Below are positions 1 to 8,108 of a stretch of DNA of 64,000 bases, piece after piece. Numbering within the stretch: the stretch's first letter is position 1; every line of letters starts with the position of its first letter. This DNA is from an uncultured Bacteroidales bacterium (GTDB taxonomy: Bacteria > Bacteroidota > Bacteroidia > Bacteroidales > Paludibacteraceae), in assembly GCA_902800215.1 (NCBI GenBank), contig CADCDS010000008.1, forward strand, positions 1-64,000, in the 5' to 3' direction. A model generated the notes under the pieces. That model was given only the letters and a program-made list of their open reading frames with translations. It ran no database searches and had not been told where the DNA came from. The position numbers were made by a program, and so were the translations under genes.

Positions 1-7
1 ATAAATA

Positions 8-29
8 TATATTATCCCGTGATTTTGAA
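8..29. repeat. 22-bp element, copy 1 (before uvrB)
   Basis: The 22 bases ending 2 nt before the uvrB start codon (core ATTATCCCGTGATTTTGAA) recur exactly, in inverted orientation, at 20578-20599 upstream of an ompH/skp gene. In both places the element reads in the same direction as the gene that follows. Function unknown. Confidence 0.8.
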
Positions 30-31
30 TT

Positions 32-2050
32 TTGTTTCAATTAGAGAGTCCATATAAACCGACAGGAGACCAGCCGGAAGCGATTAAGGCATTGGTGGAA
101 GGTGTGAAAGCCGGCGCAGAAGCGCAGGTCTTGTTAGGTGTGACCGGAAGCGGTAAAACGTTTACGGTAGCTAATGTGATCAAGGAACTAAATAGACCCA
201 CCTTGATTATGAGTCACAACAAGACCCTTGCGGCACAGTTATACTCCGAGATGAAGGCCTTCTTTCCGCATAACGCGGTGGAGTATTTCGTTTCATACTA
301 CGACTACTACCAGCCGGAAGCCTATATCCCGAGTACGGACACCTATATCGACAAGGATCTGAGCATCAACGAAGAAATTGACCGTCTCCGTCTATCTGCC
401 GTAGCTGCTTTACTGAGTGGTCGGAAGGATGTGATTATTGTGAGTTCCGTGAGTTGCATCTACGGTTTAGGGTCTCCGCAGGATTTCACGGCGAATGTCG
501 TGGAGTTGAAGCGAGGTGAGGTAATCCCGATGGACACCTTATTAAAACAACTCGTGGGCGCGCAGTACGTGCGTAATGATGTCGAGTTGGCTCGTGGACG
601 TTTCCGGGTGAAGGGCGATACGATTGATATCGCACTCGCCTATGCGGATTACCTCGTACGAATCGAGTTTTTCGGGAATGAGATCGATGCTATTCTGACG
701 GTCGATCCGTTAAGTGGACAGGTATTGGAAGAGTTTGACCATTATAACTTAAGTCCGGCGACTATTTTCCTGACGAGTGCCGATCGAATTGCGGCAGCCA
801 AGGAACAGATTAAGGCGGATCTGGACAAGCAGATCGAGTATTTTATCGGAATAGGTGAAGAGTTATACGCAAAGCGTATAGAGGAACGGGTGAAGTACGA
901 TTTGGAGATGCTGGATGAACTCGGTTATTGTTCCGGCGTGGAGAACTACAGTAGGTATTTTGATGGTCGTGAACCAGGCACACCACCCTATTGTCTGTTG
1001 GATTATTTCCCGAAGGATATGTTACTGGTCATTGACGAGAGTCACGTGACCGTTCCGCAGATCCGGGGTATGTACGGAGGTGACAAGGCACGTAAGGATA
1101 ACTTGGTGACGTACGGATTTAGACTTCCTGCAGCACGGGATAACAGGCCGTTGAAGTTTGAGGAGTTTGAGCAGAAAACGGGTCAGACGATCTATGTATC
1201 AGCCACACCGGACGAGTATGAGTTGACCCAGAGTGAAGGCATCGTGATCGACCAGTTGATTCGTCCGACAGGCCTATTGGATCCGGAGATAGAGGTGAGA
1301 CCGACGAAGGATCAGGTGGATGACTTAATGGACGAGATCAAATTCCGCATTCATCGAAATGAGCGGTGCTTGGTAACGACGTTAACGAAACGGATGGCGG
1401 AGGAGTTGGATGAGTATTTGCGGAAATACCGGATCAAATCGGCGTATATCCACAGCGATATCGATACGATCGAGCGTGTTAAAATCATGGAGGATCTGCG
1501 GAAAGGCGAGTACGATGTGTTAGTGGGTGTGAACCTACTGCGCGAAGGATTAGACTTACCGGAAGTGAGTCTGGTAGCGATTTTAGATGCCGACAAGACG
1601 GGATTCTTGCGCGATCAACGAAGCCTGACACAGACGGTTGGTAGAGCGGCACGACATATTCACGGAAAAGCCGTGCTGTACGGCGATAAGATCACACCGG
1701 CGATGCAGGCAACGATCAATGAGACGAATCGACGCAGGGCGATCCAGATGAAGTATAACGAGGAACACGGGATTGTTCCAACGCCGATCAAGAAAGAGAT
1801 CAACACGAGTGCTTTGGCAGGATTGTATAAGGACCCGGAAGAAGAGAAACGCAAACTGACCGAAAGCATCAAAGCCGGTTGGAAGAATGCCGAATGGCAG
1901 AAGATGAACGCCAAGCAGTTGGAGAAAGCCATTGACGAAAAACGCAAACAGATGCTCGCCGCAGCAAAAGCGACGGACTTTGAGACCGCCGCTTTCCTAC
2001 GAGATGAGATGATTGAGATGCAGAATCGACTGCAAGCCATTAATGGCTAA
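32..2050 (+). CDS. uvrB: Excinuclease ABC subunit B
   Basis: UvrB is the damage-verifying helicase subunit of the cytoplasmic UvrABC nucleotide excision repair system. Visible in order: Walker A GVTGSGKT (residues 36-43), the YYDYYQPEAY beta-hairpin (about 89-98) that inserts between strands, a DESH Walker B box near 335, the GRAARH helicase motif near 536, and the C-terminal UVR motif (about 632-667) that contacts UvrC. The length, 672 residues, is normal. The start is TTG: an in-frame TGA at 26-28 rules out anything longer and SPYKPTGDQPEAI is the conserved N terminus. The start sits 2 nt after the 22-bp element. The stop codon directly abuts the stop of the convergent pullulanase gene, so no terminator fits between them. 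Confidence 0.98.
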   Translation: MFQLESPYKPTGDQPEAIKALVEGVKAGAEAQVLLGVTGSGKTFTVANVIKELNRPTLIMSHNKTLAAQLYSEMKAFFPHNAVEYFVSYYDYYQPEAYIPSTDTYIDKDLSINEEIDRLRLSAVAALLSGRKDVIIVSSVSCIYGLGSPQDFTANVVELKRGEVIPMDTLLKQLVGAQYVRNDVELARGRFRVKGDTIDIALAYADYLVRIEFFGNEIDAILTVDPLSGQVLEEFDHYNLSPATIFLTSADRIAAAKEQIKADLDKQIEYFIGIGEELYAKRIEERVKYDLEMLDELGYCSGVENYSRYFDGREPGTPPYCLLDYFPKDMLLVIDESHVTVPQIRGMYGGDKARKDNLVTYGFRLPAARDNRPLKFEEFEQKTGQTIYVSATPDEYELTQSEGIVIDQLIRPTGLLDPEIEVRPTKDQVDDLMDEIKFRIHRNERCLVTTLTKRMAEELDEYLRKYRIKSAYIHSDIDTIERVKIMEDLRKGEYDVLVGVNLLREGLDLPEVSLVAILDADKTGFLRDQRSLTQTVGRAARHIHGKAVLYGDKITPAMQATINETNRRRAIQMKYNEEHGIVPTPIKKEINTSALAGLYKDPEEEKRKLTESIKAGWKNAEWQKMNAKQLEKAIDEKRKQMLAAAKATDFETAAFLRDEMIEMQNRLQAING

Positions 2051-3955
2051 TTATTCCTCCTGATTTCCTATTGGGTATTCCGCCAAGATCGTTGCCGAAT
2101 AAGGAGCTACATCTACTTGTCCGTACGGGCCGAGCTCCAATCCCCATGCCTGTGCATATCCATCAGCAGCCAGCACGACACACTCACCTTCCATCTTCGG
2201 TAAGTCACAAGTTACCGTTTTATCACTACCATTCAGGATAACAAGAAGCGATTTAGCGGTATCGATACCTTCGAGGTCTTTGATGCGATAGATGATGACC
2301 TGATCGTTGTCGGCATCCAAAAACTCCACATGTTCTTTCACCGCTTCGGCGCTGCCGAGACGGAAACCCTTATGCGCACGACGAATAGCAATCATCTGCT
2401 TGTAGTATTCAAACAGATCGTAATATTCGCTTTTGTTCTCCCAAGGGATAATATTGATCGAATCGGGACTTTGGTAACTGTTATCAATGCCACGTTTCGT
2501 GCGATAGAGTTCTTCTCCGCCGTAAAGGAAAGACATACCTTGCGAAACAAGCACAGCTGTTTGTGCGAGTTTGTTCATACGCAGACGGGTTTCTTCGTTG
2601 ACACCTTTTGCGGACACTTCAATACGGTCACGCAGACAGTAGTTGTCATGGCAAGTGATATAAGAAACGTGTTGCATCGGTTCGCCAGACCATTCCGGAC
2701 AAGCGATCAGACCACGCATCACGTCCTTAACACCTGCAGGATTACCGGAAGCGAAACCGGGCTCATGGTCAAAGGGTGATCCGATAAGCGCATTGCGAAT
2801 ATCATCGCTGAACGCGCCTACACGCGGCATCTTATAGGTCCACTGTTTCATGGCTAGGTCTTCATACGGATAGGCAGGAGCCATCGCAGCCCAGCCTTCA
2901 CCGTAGGTGAGAATGGTCGGATCGATCTCGTCGAGTGCGGCACGGATCTGACGCATGGTCTCCTGGTCATGGATACCCATAAGGTCGAAACGAAAACCGT
3001 CGATGTGGTATTCGCGTGCCCAGTAGCAAACAGATTCTACCATGAAACGGCGCATCATCTCATGGTCCGAAGCGGTCTCGTTACCGCAACCCGAACCGTT
3101 CGCGTAACTGCCATCTTCATTGAGGCGGTAGAAATACTGCGGTACGACACGACCGAGCGCACAACCCATGACATCGTAAGTATGGTTATACACGACATCC
3201 ATGACAACACGGATACCGTTTGCGTGAAGGGCTTGGATCATCTGTTTTGCTTCGCGAATACGGCAAGCCGGGTCGGCAGGGTCTGTTGAATAACCTCCTT
3301 CGGGCACGTTGTAGTTCACCGGGTCATACCCCCAGTTGTAACGGTTCTTATCCAGCGCGGTCTCGTCAATGGAGCCATAGTCAAACATCGGCAGGATTTG
3401 GAGGTGGGTGATACCGAGTTCCTTCAGATAATTGAGCGGAGCCTCTTCGGTCAAACCGAGAAATTTACCCTTATGCTCTACACCGGAATTCGGCGACATC
3501 GTGAAGTCACGAAGGTGGGTCTCATACACCACGATATCGGTCGGATCAGTCATGGCAGGACGTACGTCTTTGTCCCAATTCTCCGGGTCTGTAGCCTTCA
3601 TGTCGATGATAGCGGCTTTCTGACCGTTGATAGAAACCGCTTTTGCGAAGATGCCCGGGGATTCGAGTCCCCATTCGCCGTTTTGGAACGAACGGACGGT
3701 GTAGTATTTGCCGGCGAGATCACCCTTCACGGTAGCTGTCCAGAAGTCATTGGCTCCTTTGGTAAGGGGTACGGTTTCATAAGAATCCACCTCTCCGTAG
3801 ATGAGCACTTCCATCTGTTCCGCCGCATTGGACCAGAAAGCGAATTGGGTTTGTTGGGGACTATAGAGGCACTCATCCTCCATTTTGGGTTGCTTGGCAG
3901 CGTTAGTGCAAGCCATTAATGCCACAGAAAGCATAAGCAAAATTGTTTTCTTCAT
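2051..3955 (-). CDS. Type I pullulanase, lipoprotein (GH13)
   Basis: Predicted alpha-1,6-debranching enzyme acting on pullulan, glycogen or starch fragments. A lipoprotein signal (MKKTILLMLSVALMAC) puts Cys16 at the membrane anchor. A CBM48-like beta-sandwich follows (about 30-120), then a GH13 barrel with the type I pullulanase motif YNWGYDP (about 205) and the four GH13 regions DVVYNHT (258), FRFDLMGI (323, nucleophile Asp), GEGWA (352, acid Glu) and CHDN (437). 634 residues is typical for the single-CBM48 form. Only 22 bp separate it from the upstream trpB2, so the two are probably co-transcribed. No susCD pair lies nearby, so it does not look like part of a classical polysaccharide utilisation locus. 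Confidence 0.93.
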   Translation of the reverse strand: MKKTILLMLSVALMACTNAAKQPKMEDECLYSPQQTQFAFWSNAAEQMEVLIYGEVDSYETVPLTKGANDFWTATVKGDLAGKYYTVRSFQNGEWGLESPGIFAKAVSINGQKAAIIDMKATDPENWDKDVRPAMTDPTDIVVYETHLRDFTMSPNSGVEHKGKFLGLTEEAPLNYLKELGITHLQILPMFDYGSIDETALDKNRYNWGYDPVNYNVPEGGYSTDPADPACRIREAKQMIQALHANGIRVVMDVVYNHTYDVMGCALGRVVPQYFYRLNEDGSYANGSGCGNETASDHEMMRRFMVESVCYWAREYHIDGFRFDLMGIHDQETMRQIRAALDEIDPTILTYGEGWAAMAPAYPYEDLAMKQWTYKMPRVGAFSDDIRNALIGSPFDHEPGFASGNPAGVKDVMRGLIACPEWSGEPMQHVSYITCHDNYCLRDRIEVSAKGVNEETRLRMNKLAQTAVLVSQGMSFLYGGEELYRTKRGIDNSYQSPDSINIIPWENKSEYYDLFEYYKQMIAIRRAHKGFRLGSAEAVKEHVEFLDADNDQVIIYRIKDLEGIDTAKSLLVILNGSDKTVTCDLPKMEGECVVLAADGYAQAWGLELGPYGQVDVAPYSATILAEYPIGNQEE

Positions 3956-3977
3956 AGTATATAATTTTGAAATAGAG

Positions 3978-5303
3978 TTATGCGTTAGGAGTATAATTGA
4001 TCAAGTCGCCGTTAAGGAAACTATCGTAGGCGGTCATATCGATCAATCCGTGCCCACTGAGGCAGAAGAGGATCACTTTCTCTTCTCCGGTCTCTTTGCA
4101 TTTCTGTGCCTCACGGATGGTAGCAGCTATCGCGTGACAACTTTCCGGCGCAGGGATGATACCTTCGGTACGTGCAAAGAGTAAACCGGCATCGAAAGAC
4201 TCCAATTGCGGAATATCCACACCACGCATGTATCCGTCTTTAAGCAATTGGCTGACGATTGTTCCGGCTCCGTGGTAACGCAAACCACCGGCATGAATGT
4301 TCGCCGGTTTGAAATCATGTCCGAGCGTGTACATCGGCAGCAAGGGTGTATAGCCTGCGGCATCGCCGAAGTCATATTCGAACTTACCTTTGGTCAGTTT
4401 AGGGCACGAAGCCGGTTCTGCCGCAATAAAATCAATCTTCCGATCCCCTTGGAGTTGATGGCGCATAAAGGGGAAAGCCAAACCACCGAAGTTACTACCG
4501 CCTCCGAAGCAGGCAATGATCGTATCGGGGTATTCGCCTGCCATCTCCATTTGTTTCTCGGCTTCCAAACCGATAATGGTCTGATGAAGCGAGACGTGGT
4601 TCATAACCGAACCCAGCGTATATTTGCAACCGGGTGTAGTAGTCGCCAGTTCGACAGCTTCTGAGATCGCTGTTCCTAATGATCCGGGGTGATTCGGTTC
4701 ACGCGTGATGATATCTTTTCCTGCACGAGTGGACATAGACGGAGAACCTGTTACGGTTGCTCCGAAAGTACGCATGATAGAACTGCGGTAGGGTTTCTGC
4801 TGCATGGAGATCTTCACCTGATAAACGGCACATTCGAGTCCGAAGGTCTTCGCCGCATAACTGAGTGCTGCTCCCCATTGACCGGCACCGGTTTCGGTGG
4901 TCACATTCGTTACACCTTCCTCATGACAATAATAGCATTGCGGAATAGCTGAGTTCAACTTATGCGAACCCAGAGGGTTGACACTCTCATTCTTAAAATA
5001 TATATGCGCAGGTGTACCTAACGCCTCCTCCAATGCGTACGCACGTACAAGCGGAGTGGAACGATAATAGCGATATCGACGTTGCACTTCTTCCGGAATA
5101 TCTATCCAAGCATGCTCGGTATCCAATTCCTGTTTGGCGCACTCCTTCGCAAAAAGACCACTCAGATCATCCGCCGTAAGCGGTTGACGAGTTTTCGGAT
5201 CCAACAACGGAAGGGGTTTATTGATCATCTCTGCCTGGATATTATACCATTGACGAGGCAACTGATCCTCCGTTAAAAAATAGCGTTTTTGTTCTTTCAT
5301 CAT
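3978..5303 (-). CDS. TrpB2-type tryptophan synthase beta-like enzyme
   Basis: PLP-dependent beta-replacement enzyme of the TrpB2 branch, which makes tryptophan from indole and serine and often works without TrpA. The PLP lysine lies in SHKLNSA (near residue 115) and the phosphate cup is GGGSN (near 270). The N-terminal extension starting KEQKRYFLTEDQLP and the C-terminal helix are TrpB2 features absent from the short TrpB1. An in-frame TTG 12 nt upstream is possible, but ATG at 5303 or 5300 fits the promoter, whose expected transcription start is near 5319. No trpA or other trp gene is nearby, so free indole salvage or another beta-replacement is as likely as biosynthesis. Leads into the pullulanase gene. 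Confidence 0.9.
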   Translation of the reverse strand: MMKEQKRYFLTEDQLPRQWYNIQAEMINKPLPLLDPKTRQPLTADDLSGLFAKECAKQELDTEHAWIDIPEEVQRRYRYYRSTPLVRAYALEEALGTPAHIYFKNESVNPLGSHKLNSAIPQCYYCHEEGVTNVTTETGAGQWGAALSYAAKTFGLECAVYQVKISMQQKPYRSSIMRTFGATVTGSPSMSTRAGKDIITREPNHPGSLGTAISEAVELATTTPGCKYTLGSVMNHVSLHQTIIGLEAEKQMEMAGEYPDTIIACFGGGSNFGGLAFPFMRHQLQGDRKIDFIAAEPASCPKLTKGKFEYDFGDAAGYTPLLPMYTLGHDFKPANIHAGGLRYHGAGTIVSQLLKDGYMRGVDIPQLESFDAGLLFARTEGIIPAPESCHAIAATIREAQKCKETGEEKVILFCLSGHGLIDMTAYDSFLNGDLINYTPNA

Positions 5304-5325
5304 TACATTTTTCAAAAAAACGCTG

Positions 5326-5357
5326 CAAATTTACAAAAATATTTGCACATATCCAAA
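5326..5357 (-). promoter_or_regulatory. Promoter of trpB2-pullulanase
   Basis: On the minus strand: TTTG (-33) at 5354-5357, a 20-nt spacer, TAAATTTG (-7) at 5326-5333. Matches the Bacteroidetes primary sigma consensus. Confidence 0.75.
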
Positions 5358-5391
5358 AAAAGTGCGGAAAATGAAAGTTTTTTACAGAAAA

Positions 5392-5423
5392 TTTGCATAT
5401 ATCAGATTTTTTTTGTATCTTTG
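5392..5423 (+). promoter_or_regulatory. Forward promoter P1, far upstream of rpsF
   Basis: TTTG at 5392-5395, 20-nt spacer beginning CATATAT, TATCTTTG at 5416-5423. No gene starts within 400 bp, so it makes either a long rpsF leader or a small RNA covering the tandem repeat. Confidence 0.75.
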
Positions 5424-5504
5424 CAGAAAATTTCCAGGTACGGCGATTGTGTTGTACGTTTCTAAGACAGATTTTGTATCGCGATTAAGGTGACAATGGC
5501 ATAA

Positions 5505-5548
5505 GCATCCATTGAGCACCCATTGAGCATCCATTGAGCATCCATTGG
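5505..5548. repeat. 11-bp tandem repeat, four units
   Basis: Four contiguous copies of GCATCCATTGA; unit 2 has one change (GCACCCATTGA) and unit 4 ends in G. Lies in the region transcribed from P1. Confidence 0.95.
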
Positions 5549-5716
5549 GAGTAGGTGGAAACCAGGTGGAGATGAGCATTTTTTGCAGTAAGCGACAACA
5601 GCCGCAAAAAGGCAACAGAAAAAACGTTCGAGCTTAAATAGCGAGACAAGAAATGCATGATGTAGTTGGCAAAAAGAAGAAAAATAGAGAAAAAAACAAA
5701 GTTTTTAGGCGAAAAA

Positions 5717-5748
5717 TTTGCACAATTCAAAAAAAAGCAGTACCTTTG
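5717..5748 (+). promoter_or_regulatory. Promoter P2 of the rpsF operon
   Basis: TTTG at 5717-5720, 20-nt spacer, TACCTTTG at 5741-5748. It gives a leader of about 90 nt to the rpsF start. Confidence 0.85.
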
Positions 5749-5770
5749 CACGCTTTTTTCGCGTGAATAT

Positions 5771-5805
5771 GTTATGACGAGATGACGTTATGACGAAATG
5801 ACGAA
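5771..5805. repeat. ATGACG word repeat in rpsF leader
   Basis: ATGACG repeated four times with variable one- to three-base separators. Same word family as at 21192-21224, 48805-48840 (in a coding region) and, with ATAACG, 53032-53065. Confidence 0.8.
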
Positions 5806-5847
5806 AAAGAAAATATTATTAACTAATTAAAATTAAAGTTTACTACA

Positions 5848-6207
5848 ATGGTAAATCATTATGAAACAGCCTTCGTATTGACTCCCGTTTTGTCTGAGCC
5901 GCAGACAAAGGAGGCTGTAGAGAAATTCGAGAATCTTCTCACGCAGAATGGCGGTACCATCCTGAACCGTGAGGAGTGGGGCTTGAAGCAACTCGCTTAC
6001 CCTATCCAAGGTAAAAATTCAGGTTTCTACTTCATTCTTCAGTTTGATGCAGAGCCTGCAGTAATCGCTACCCTCGAGACCGAGTTCCGTCGTGACGAGC
6101 GCATCATCCGCTTCCTGACAACGCGTCTTGACAAGTACGCATTCGAGTACGCTGAGAAGCGTCGTAACAAAGGTAAAGTTCAACCTAAAGCAGAAGAGGA
6201 GGCTTAA
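5848..6207 (+). CDS. rpsF: 30S ribosomal protein S6
   Basis: S6 is a small-subunit protein that binds the 16S rRNA central domain as a heterodimer with S18. The 119-residue sequence opens [19 protein letters not shown], the normal S6 start, keeps the ferredoxin-like core and ends in a charged tail ([19 protein letters not shown]) typical of the phylum. It is the first gene of the rpsF-rpsR-rplI cluster, with rpsR beginning 2 nt after its stop. Promoter P2 lies about 100 bp upstream. The leader carries an ATGACG word repeat; I cannot recognise the S6:S18-binding leader structure known from other bacteria. Confidence 0.98.
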   Translation: MVNHYETAFVLTPVLSEPQTKEAVEKFENLLTQNGGTILNREEWGLKQLAYPIQGKNSGFYFILQFDAEPAVIATLETEFRRDERIIRFLTTRLDKYAFEYAEKRRNKGKVQPKAEEEA

Positions 6208-6209
6208 TC

Positions 6210-6476
6210 ATGGCACAGAATGACGAAATTCGCTATCTGACTCCGCAAGGTTCGGATCAGAAGAAGAAAAAGTACTGCCGTTTCAAAAAATCCGGCATCA
6301 AGTACATCGATTACAAAGATCCTGAGTTCCTGAAGAAGTTCCTGAACGAGCAAGGTAAGATCCTTCCGCGTCGTATCACCGGTACTTCGTTGAAGTTCCA
6401 ACGCAAAGTTGCTCAGGCCGTTAAGAAAGCACGCCACTTGGCATTGCTGCCTTACGTAACCGATATGATGAAATAA
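6210..6476 (+). CDS. rpsR: 30S ribosomal protein S18
   Basis: S18 partners S6 on the platform of the 30S subunit. The 88-residue protein has the lysine-rich N terminus ([20 protein letters not shown]) and the conserved block [20 protein letters not shown] followed by [11 protein letters not shown], both diagnostic for S18. It sits 2 nt after rpsF and 31 nt before the rplI start, so all three should share one transcript. Length is typical for Bacteroidales, which carry a short N-terminal extension. Confidence 0.98.
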   Translation: MAQNDEIRYLTPQGSDQKKKKYCRFKKSGIKYIDYKDPEFLKKFLNEQGKILPRRITGTSLKFQRKVAQAVKKARHLALLPYVTDMMK

Positions 6477-6507
6477 TTGTTTAACCCACTAATTGAAAGG
6501 AAAGAAC

Positions 6508-6951
6508 ATGGAAGTAATTCTTATTCAAGACCTGGCTAATCTGGGTTTCAAGAACGACATCGTAAAAGTACGTGACGGCTACGGACGCAACTACCTGTTG
6601 CCGCAGAAGATTGCTATCATCGCAAATGAGAGCAACCGCAAGCAACTGGCCGAGAACCTCAAACAACAGGCTCACAAAGCTGCTAAGATCCTGGCTGACG
6701 CTCAGGCTCTGGAGGCTAAGTTGGCAGAGACCGTAATCGAGGTTAAAGTAAAAGCTAACGAGGACGGTAAGATCTTCGGTACTGTTACCACCCAAAACAT
6801 CGCTGACGCGCTGAAAGCAAACGAGATCATCATCGACAAGAAAGTGATCACGATCGCTGAGCCGATCAAGCAGGTTGGTGAATATACCGCACAGGCTCGT
6901 CTGCATCGTGAGGTAAAAGCTGACATCAAGTTGAATGTTGTAGCTGAGTAA
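6508..6951 (+). CDS. rplI: 50S ribosomal protein L9
   Basis: L9 is a large-subunit protein with N- and C-terminal rRNA-binding domains joined by a long helix. The N terminus MEVILIQDLANLGFKNDIVKV and the GYGRNYLLPQKIA motif are the L9 signature. The start at 6508 is chosen over an upstream in-frame ATG at 6493 because it matches the family N terminus and follows a purine-rich GAAAGGAAAG. 147 residues is normal. Third gene of the S6-S18-L9 cluster, followed by a TTTAAAG word repeat and rpmE2. Confidence 0.97.
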   Translation: MEVILIQDLANLGFKNDIVKVRDGYGRNYLLPQKIAIIANESNRKQLAENLKQQAHKAAKILADAQALEAKLAETVIEVKVKANEDGKIFGTVTTQNIADALKANEIIIDKKVITIAEPIKQVGEYTAQARLHREVKADIKLNVVAE

Positions 6952-6985
6952 TTAAAGTTTAAAGTTTAACGTTTAAAGTTTAAAG
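6952..6985. repeat. TTTAAAG/TTTAACG word repeat
   Basis: Four overlapping copies of GTTTAAA-like words fill the spacer between rplI and rpmE2 and end just before the rpmE2 start codon. Confidence 0.8.
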
Positions 6986-6993
6986 AAAGACTT

Positions 6994-7248
6994 ATGAAAC
7001 AAGGAATTCATCCTGATAACTACCGCGTAGTAGTTTTCAAAGATATGTCTGACGGTACTCAGTTCTTCAGCCGCTCTACAGCAGCTACCAAGGACACGAT
7101 TGAGATTGACGGCGTTCAGTATCCGCTGATCAAGTTGGAGATCTCGAACACGAGTCACCCGTTCTACACCGGTAAGTCCAAACTCGTGGACACCGCAGGT
7201 CGTGTGGACAAATTCATGTCCCGTTACGGCAACCGCACTCGCAAGTAA
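6994..7248 (+). CDS. rpmE2: 50S ribosomal protein L31, type B
   Basis: L31 bridges the subunits at the central protuberance. The opening [21 protein letters not shown], the phrase [24 protein letters not shown] and the lack of CxxC zinc ligands make this the zinc-independent type B form. 84 residues is the usual length. It lies 42 bp after rplI with no promoter of its own visible and is followed at once by a strong terminator, so it probably ends the ribosomal operon. Confidence 0.97.
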   Translation: MKQGIHPDNYRVVVFKDMSDGTQFFSRSTAATKDTIEIDGVQYPLIKLEISNTSHPFYTGKSKLVDTAGRVDKFMSRYGNRTRK

Positions 7249-7258
7249 TGCGAAGCAC

Positions 7259-7291
7259 AAAAAGGGGCAGGCATGTGCTTGCCCCTTTTTG
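7259..7291 (+). terminator. Rho-independent terminator after rpmE2
   Basis: Stem AAAAAGGGGCA / TGCCCCTTTTT around a loop of about 9 nt, ending in a T run. Placed 10 nt after the rpmE2 stop. Confidence 0.9.
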
Positions 7292-7294
7292 TTA

Positions 7295-7326
7295 TTTAAG
7301 ATTTAAAATTTAAGATTGAAGATTTT
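7295..7326. repeat. ATTTAAGATTTAAAATT word repeat
   Basis: Copies of the word TTTAAGA/TTTAAAA run right up to the start codon of the PnuC-like gene. Confidence 0.7.
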
Positions 7327-8085
7327 ATGGAAAACACACAACTCTGGAAGGCTTTAGGCCGCAATTTTGGGATTTCGATTGTTTTGTTTGGAGCCTTGTT
7401 AGGGCTTCTGTGGTTGGCGGAAATGATTTTTCCGAGTGCTGATTTATTGAAATGGAACGACACGGCATGGGTAGTCGGCATCCCGGCATCCGTGATCGGT
7501 GTGGCCTATATATTGACGGTAAAGGATCCTAAGAACTTCACGGGTTTCTTTGCCGGAATTGTGATGTCGATTTTGTTGGGAGTACAGTTTTTGTTGCAGA
7601 AACAGTACGATAGTGCATTTTTGTTCTTCATGGTATTTATTCCGTTCCAGATGATGTCGATCTACAAATGGAGTCGTAAGAAAGAGGACGGAGGAGCCAG
7701 TTTTGAGCCTAAGTTTTTGGATACCGCTCGTTTGATTATGTCAATAGCGATTTTGGTATTTGTGACGATAGGCGACTATGTGATGGTAACCTTTGCGTTG
7801 CAGCACAACGGGTTGACGGATAATATGGTACCGAAGATTTTGAGTGGTCTGTTGATTTCGTCGTCATTCCTGGCGAACTACTGGTTGATTTACCGCAAGA
7901 CGGACAGTTGGATATACTGGTTAATCTACAGCGTCTCCGGTATCGGATTGTTTATCTACGTAGGTAATATCTTCTCGATCGTGCTGTTCACGTTCTTCTT
8001 AGTGATCAACTCGATGGCGGGAATGGCATGGATTAAAGCGACCAAGCCGGAGAACCTCGGCTGGGTTAAAGTGTTAAAACGTTAA
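7327..8085 (+). CDS. PnuC-like nicotinamide riboside/nucleoside transporter
   Basis: A 252-residue membrane protein with about seven or eight hydrophobic segments spread over its whole length. The spacing of segments, the QFLLQKQYDSAFLFFMVF stretch and the last two helices ending in FFLVINSMAGMAWIKATK resemble the PnuC family of facilitated NAD-precursor transporters. PnuC proteins take up nicotinamide riboside across the inner membrane. No NadR or kinase gene is adjacent, so the substrate stays open. The final residues WVKVLKR are encoded inside a GTTAAA word repeat that continues into the start of the next gene, so the C terminus may be recent. Confidence 0.65.
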   Translation: MENTQLWKALGRNFGISIVLFGALLGLLWLAEMIFPSADLLKWNDTAWVVGIPASVIGVAYILTVKDPKNFTGFFAGIVMSILLGVQFLLQKQYDSAFLFFMVFIPFQMMSIYKWSRKKEDGGASFEPKFLDTARLIMSIAILVFVTIGDYVMVTFALQHNGLTDNMVPKILSGLLISSSFLANYWLIYRKTDSWIYWLIYSVSGIGLFIYVGNIFSIVLFTFFLVINSMAGMAWIKATKPENLGWVKVLKR

Positions 8086-8108
8086 ATCGTTAAACTGTTA
8101 AATGGTTA
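8065..8108. repeat. GTTAAA word repeat spanning a gene junction
   Basis: Five copies of GTTAAA separated by 2-4 bases cover the last codons of the PnuC-like gene, the spacer and the first codon (ATGGTTAGG) of the pseudouridine synthase gene. Confidence 0.8.

Larger units (their letters stand above)
5316..5847. other. 532-bp intergenic region with two forward promoters
   Basis: No convincing gene. It holds the trpB2 promoter on the minus strand, two forward promoters (5392 and 5717), a fourfold 11-bp tandem repeat (5505-5548) and an ATGACG word repeat (5771-5805) in the rpsF leader. Transcription from the first forward promoter would give a leader of about 420 nt before rpsF or a separate small RNA. 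Short minus-strand reading frames here look like chance. Confidence 0.6.

Noticed and set aside
7-34. Shared 22-bp element as a uvrB promoter
   Set aside because: TGATTTTG resembles a -7 box, but the transcript would begin after the TTG start codon.
3978-5303. Part of a tryptophan biosynthesis operon
   Set aside because: No trpA, trpC or other trp genes nearby; the protein is TrpB2, which occurs alone.
5505-5548. Possible CRISPR array
   Set aside because: Units of 11 bp are contiguous with no spacers; no cas genes in the window.
5382-5751. Short minus-strand frames in the rpsF upstream region
   Set aside because: They cross promoters and the tandem repeat; low complexity, no start context.
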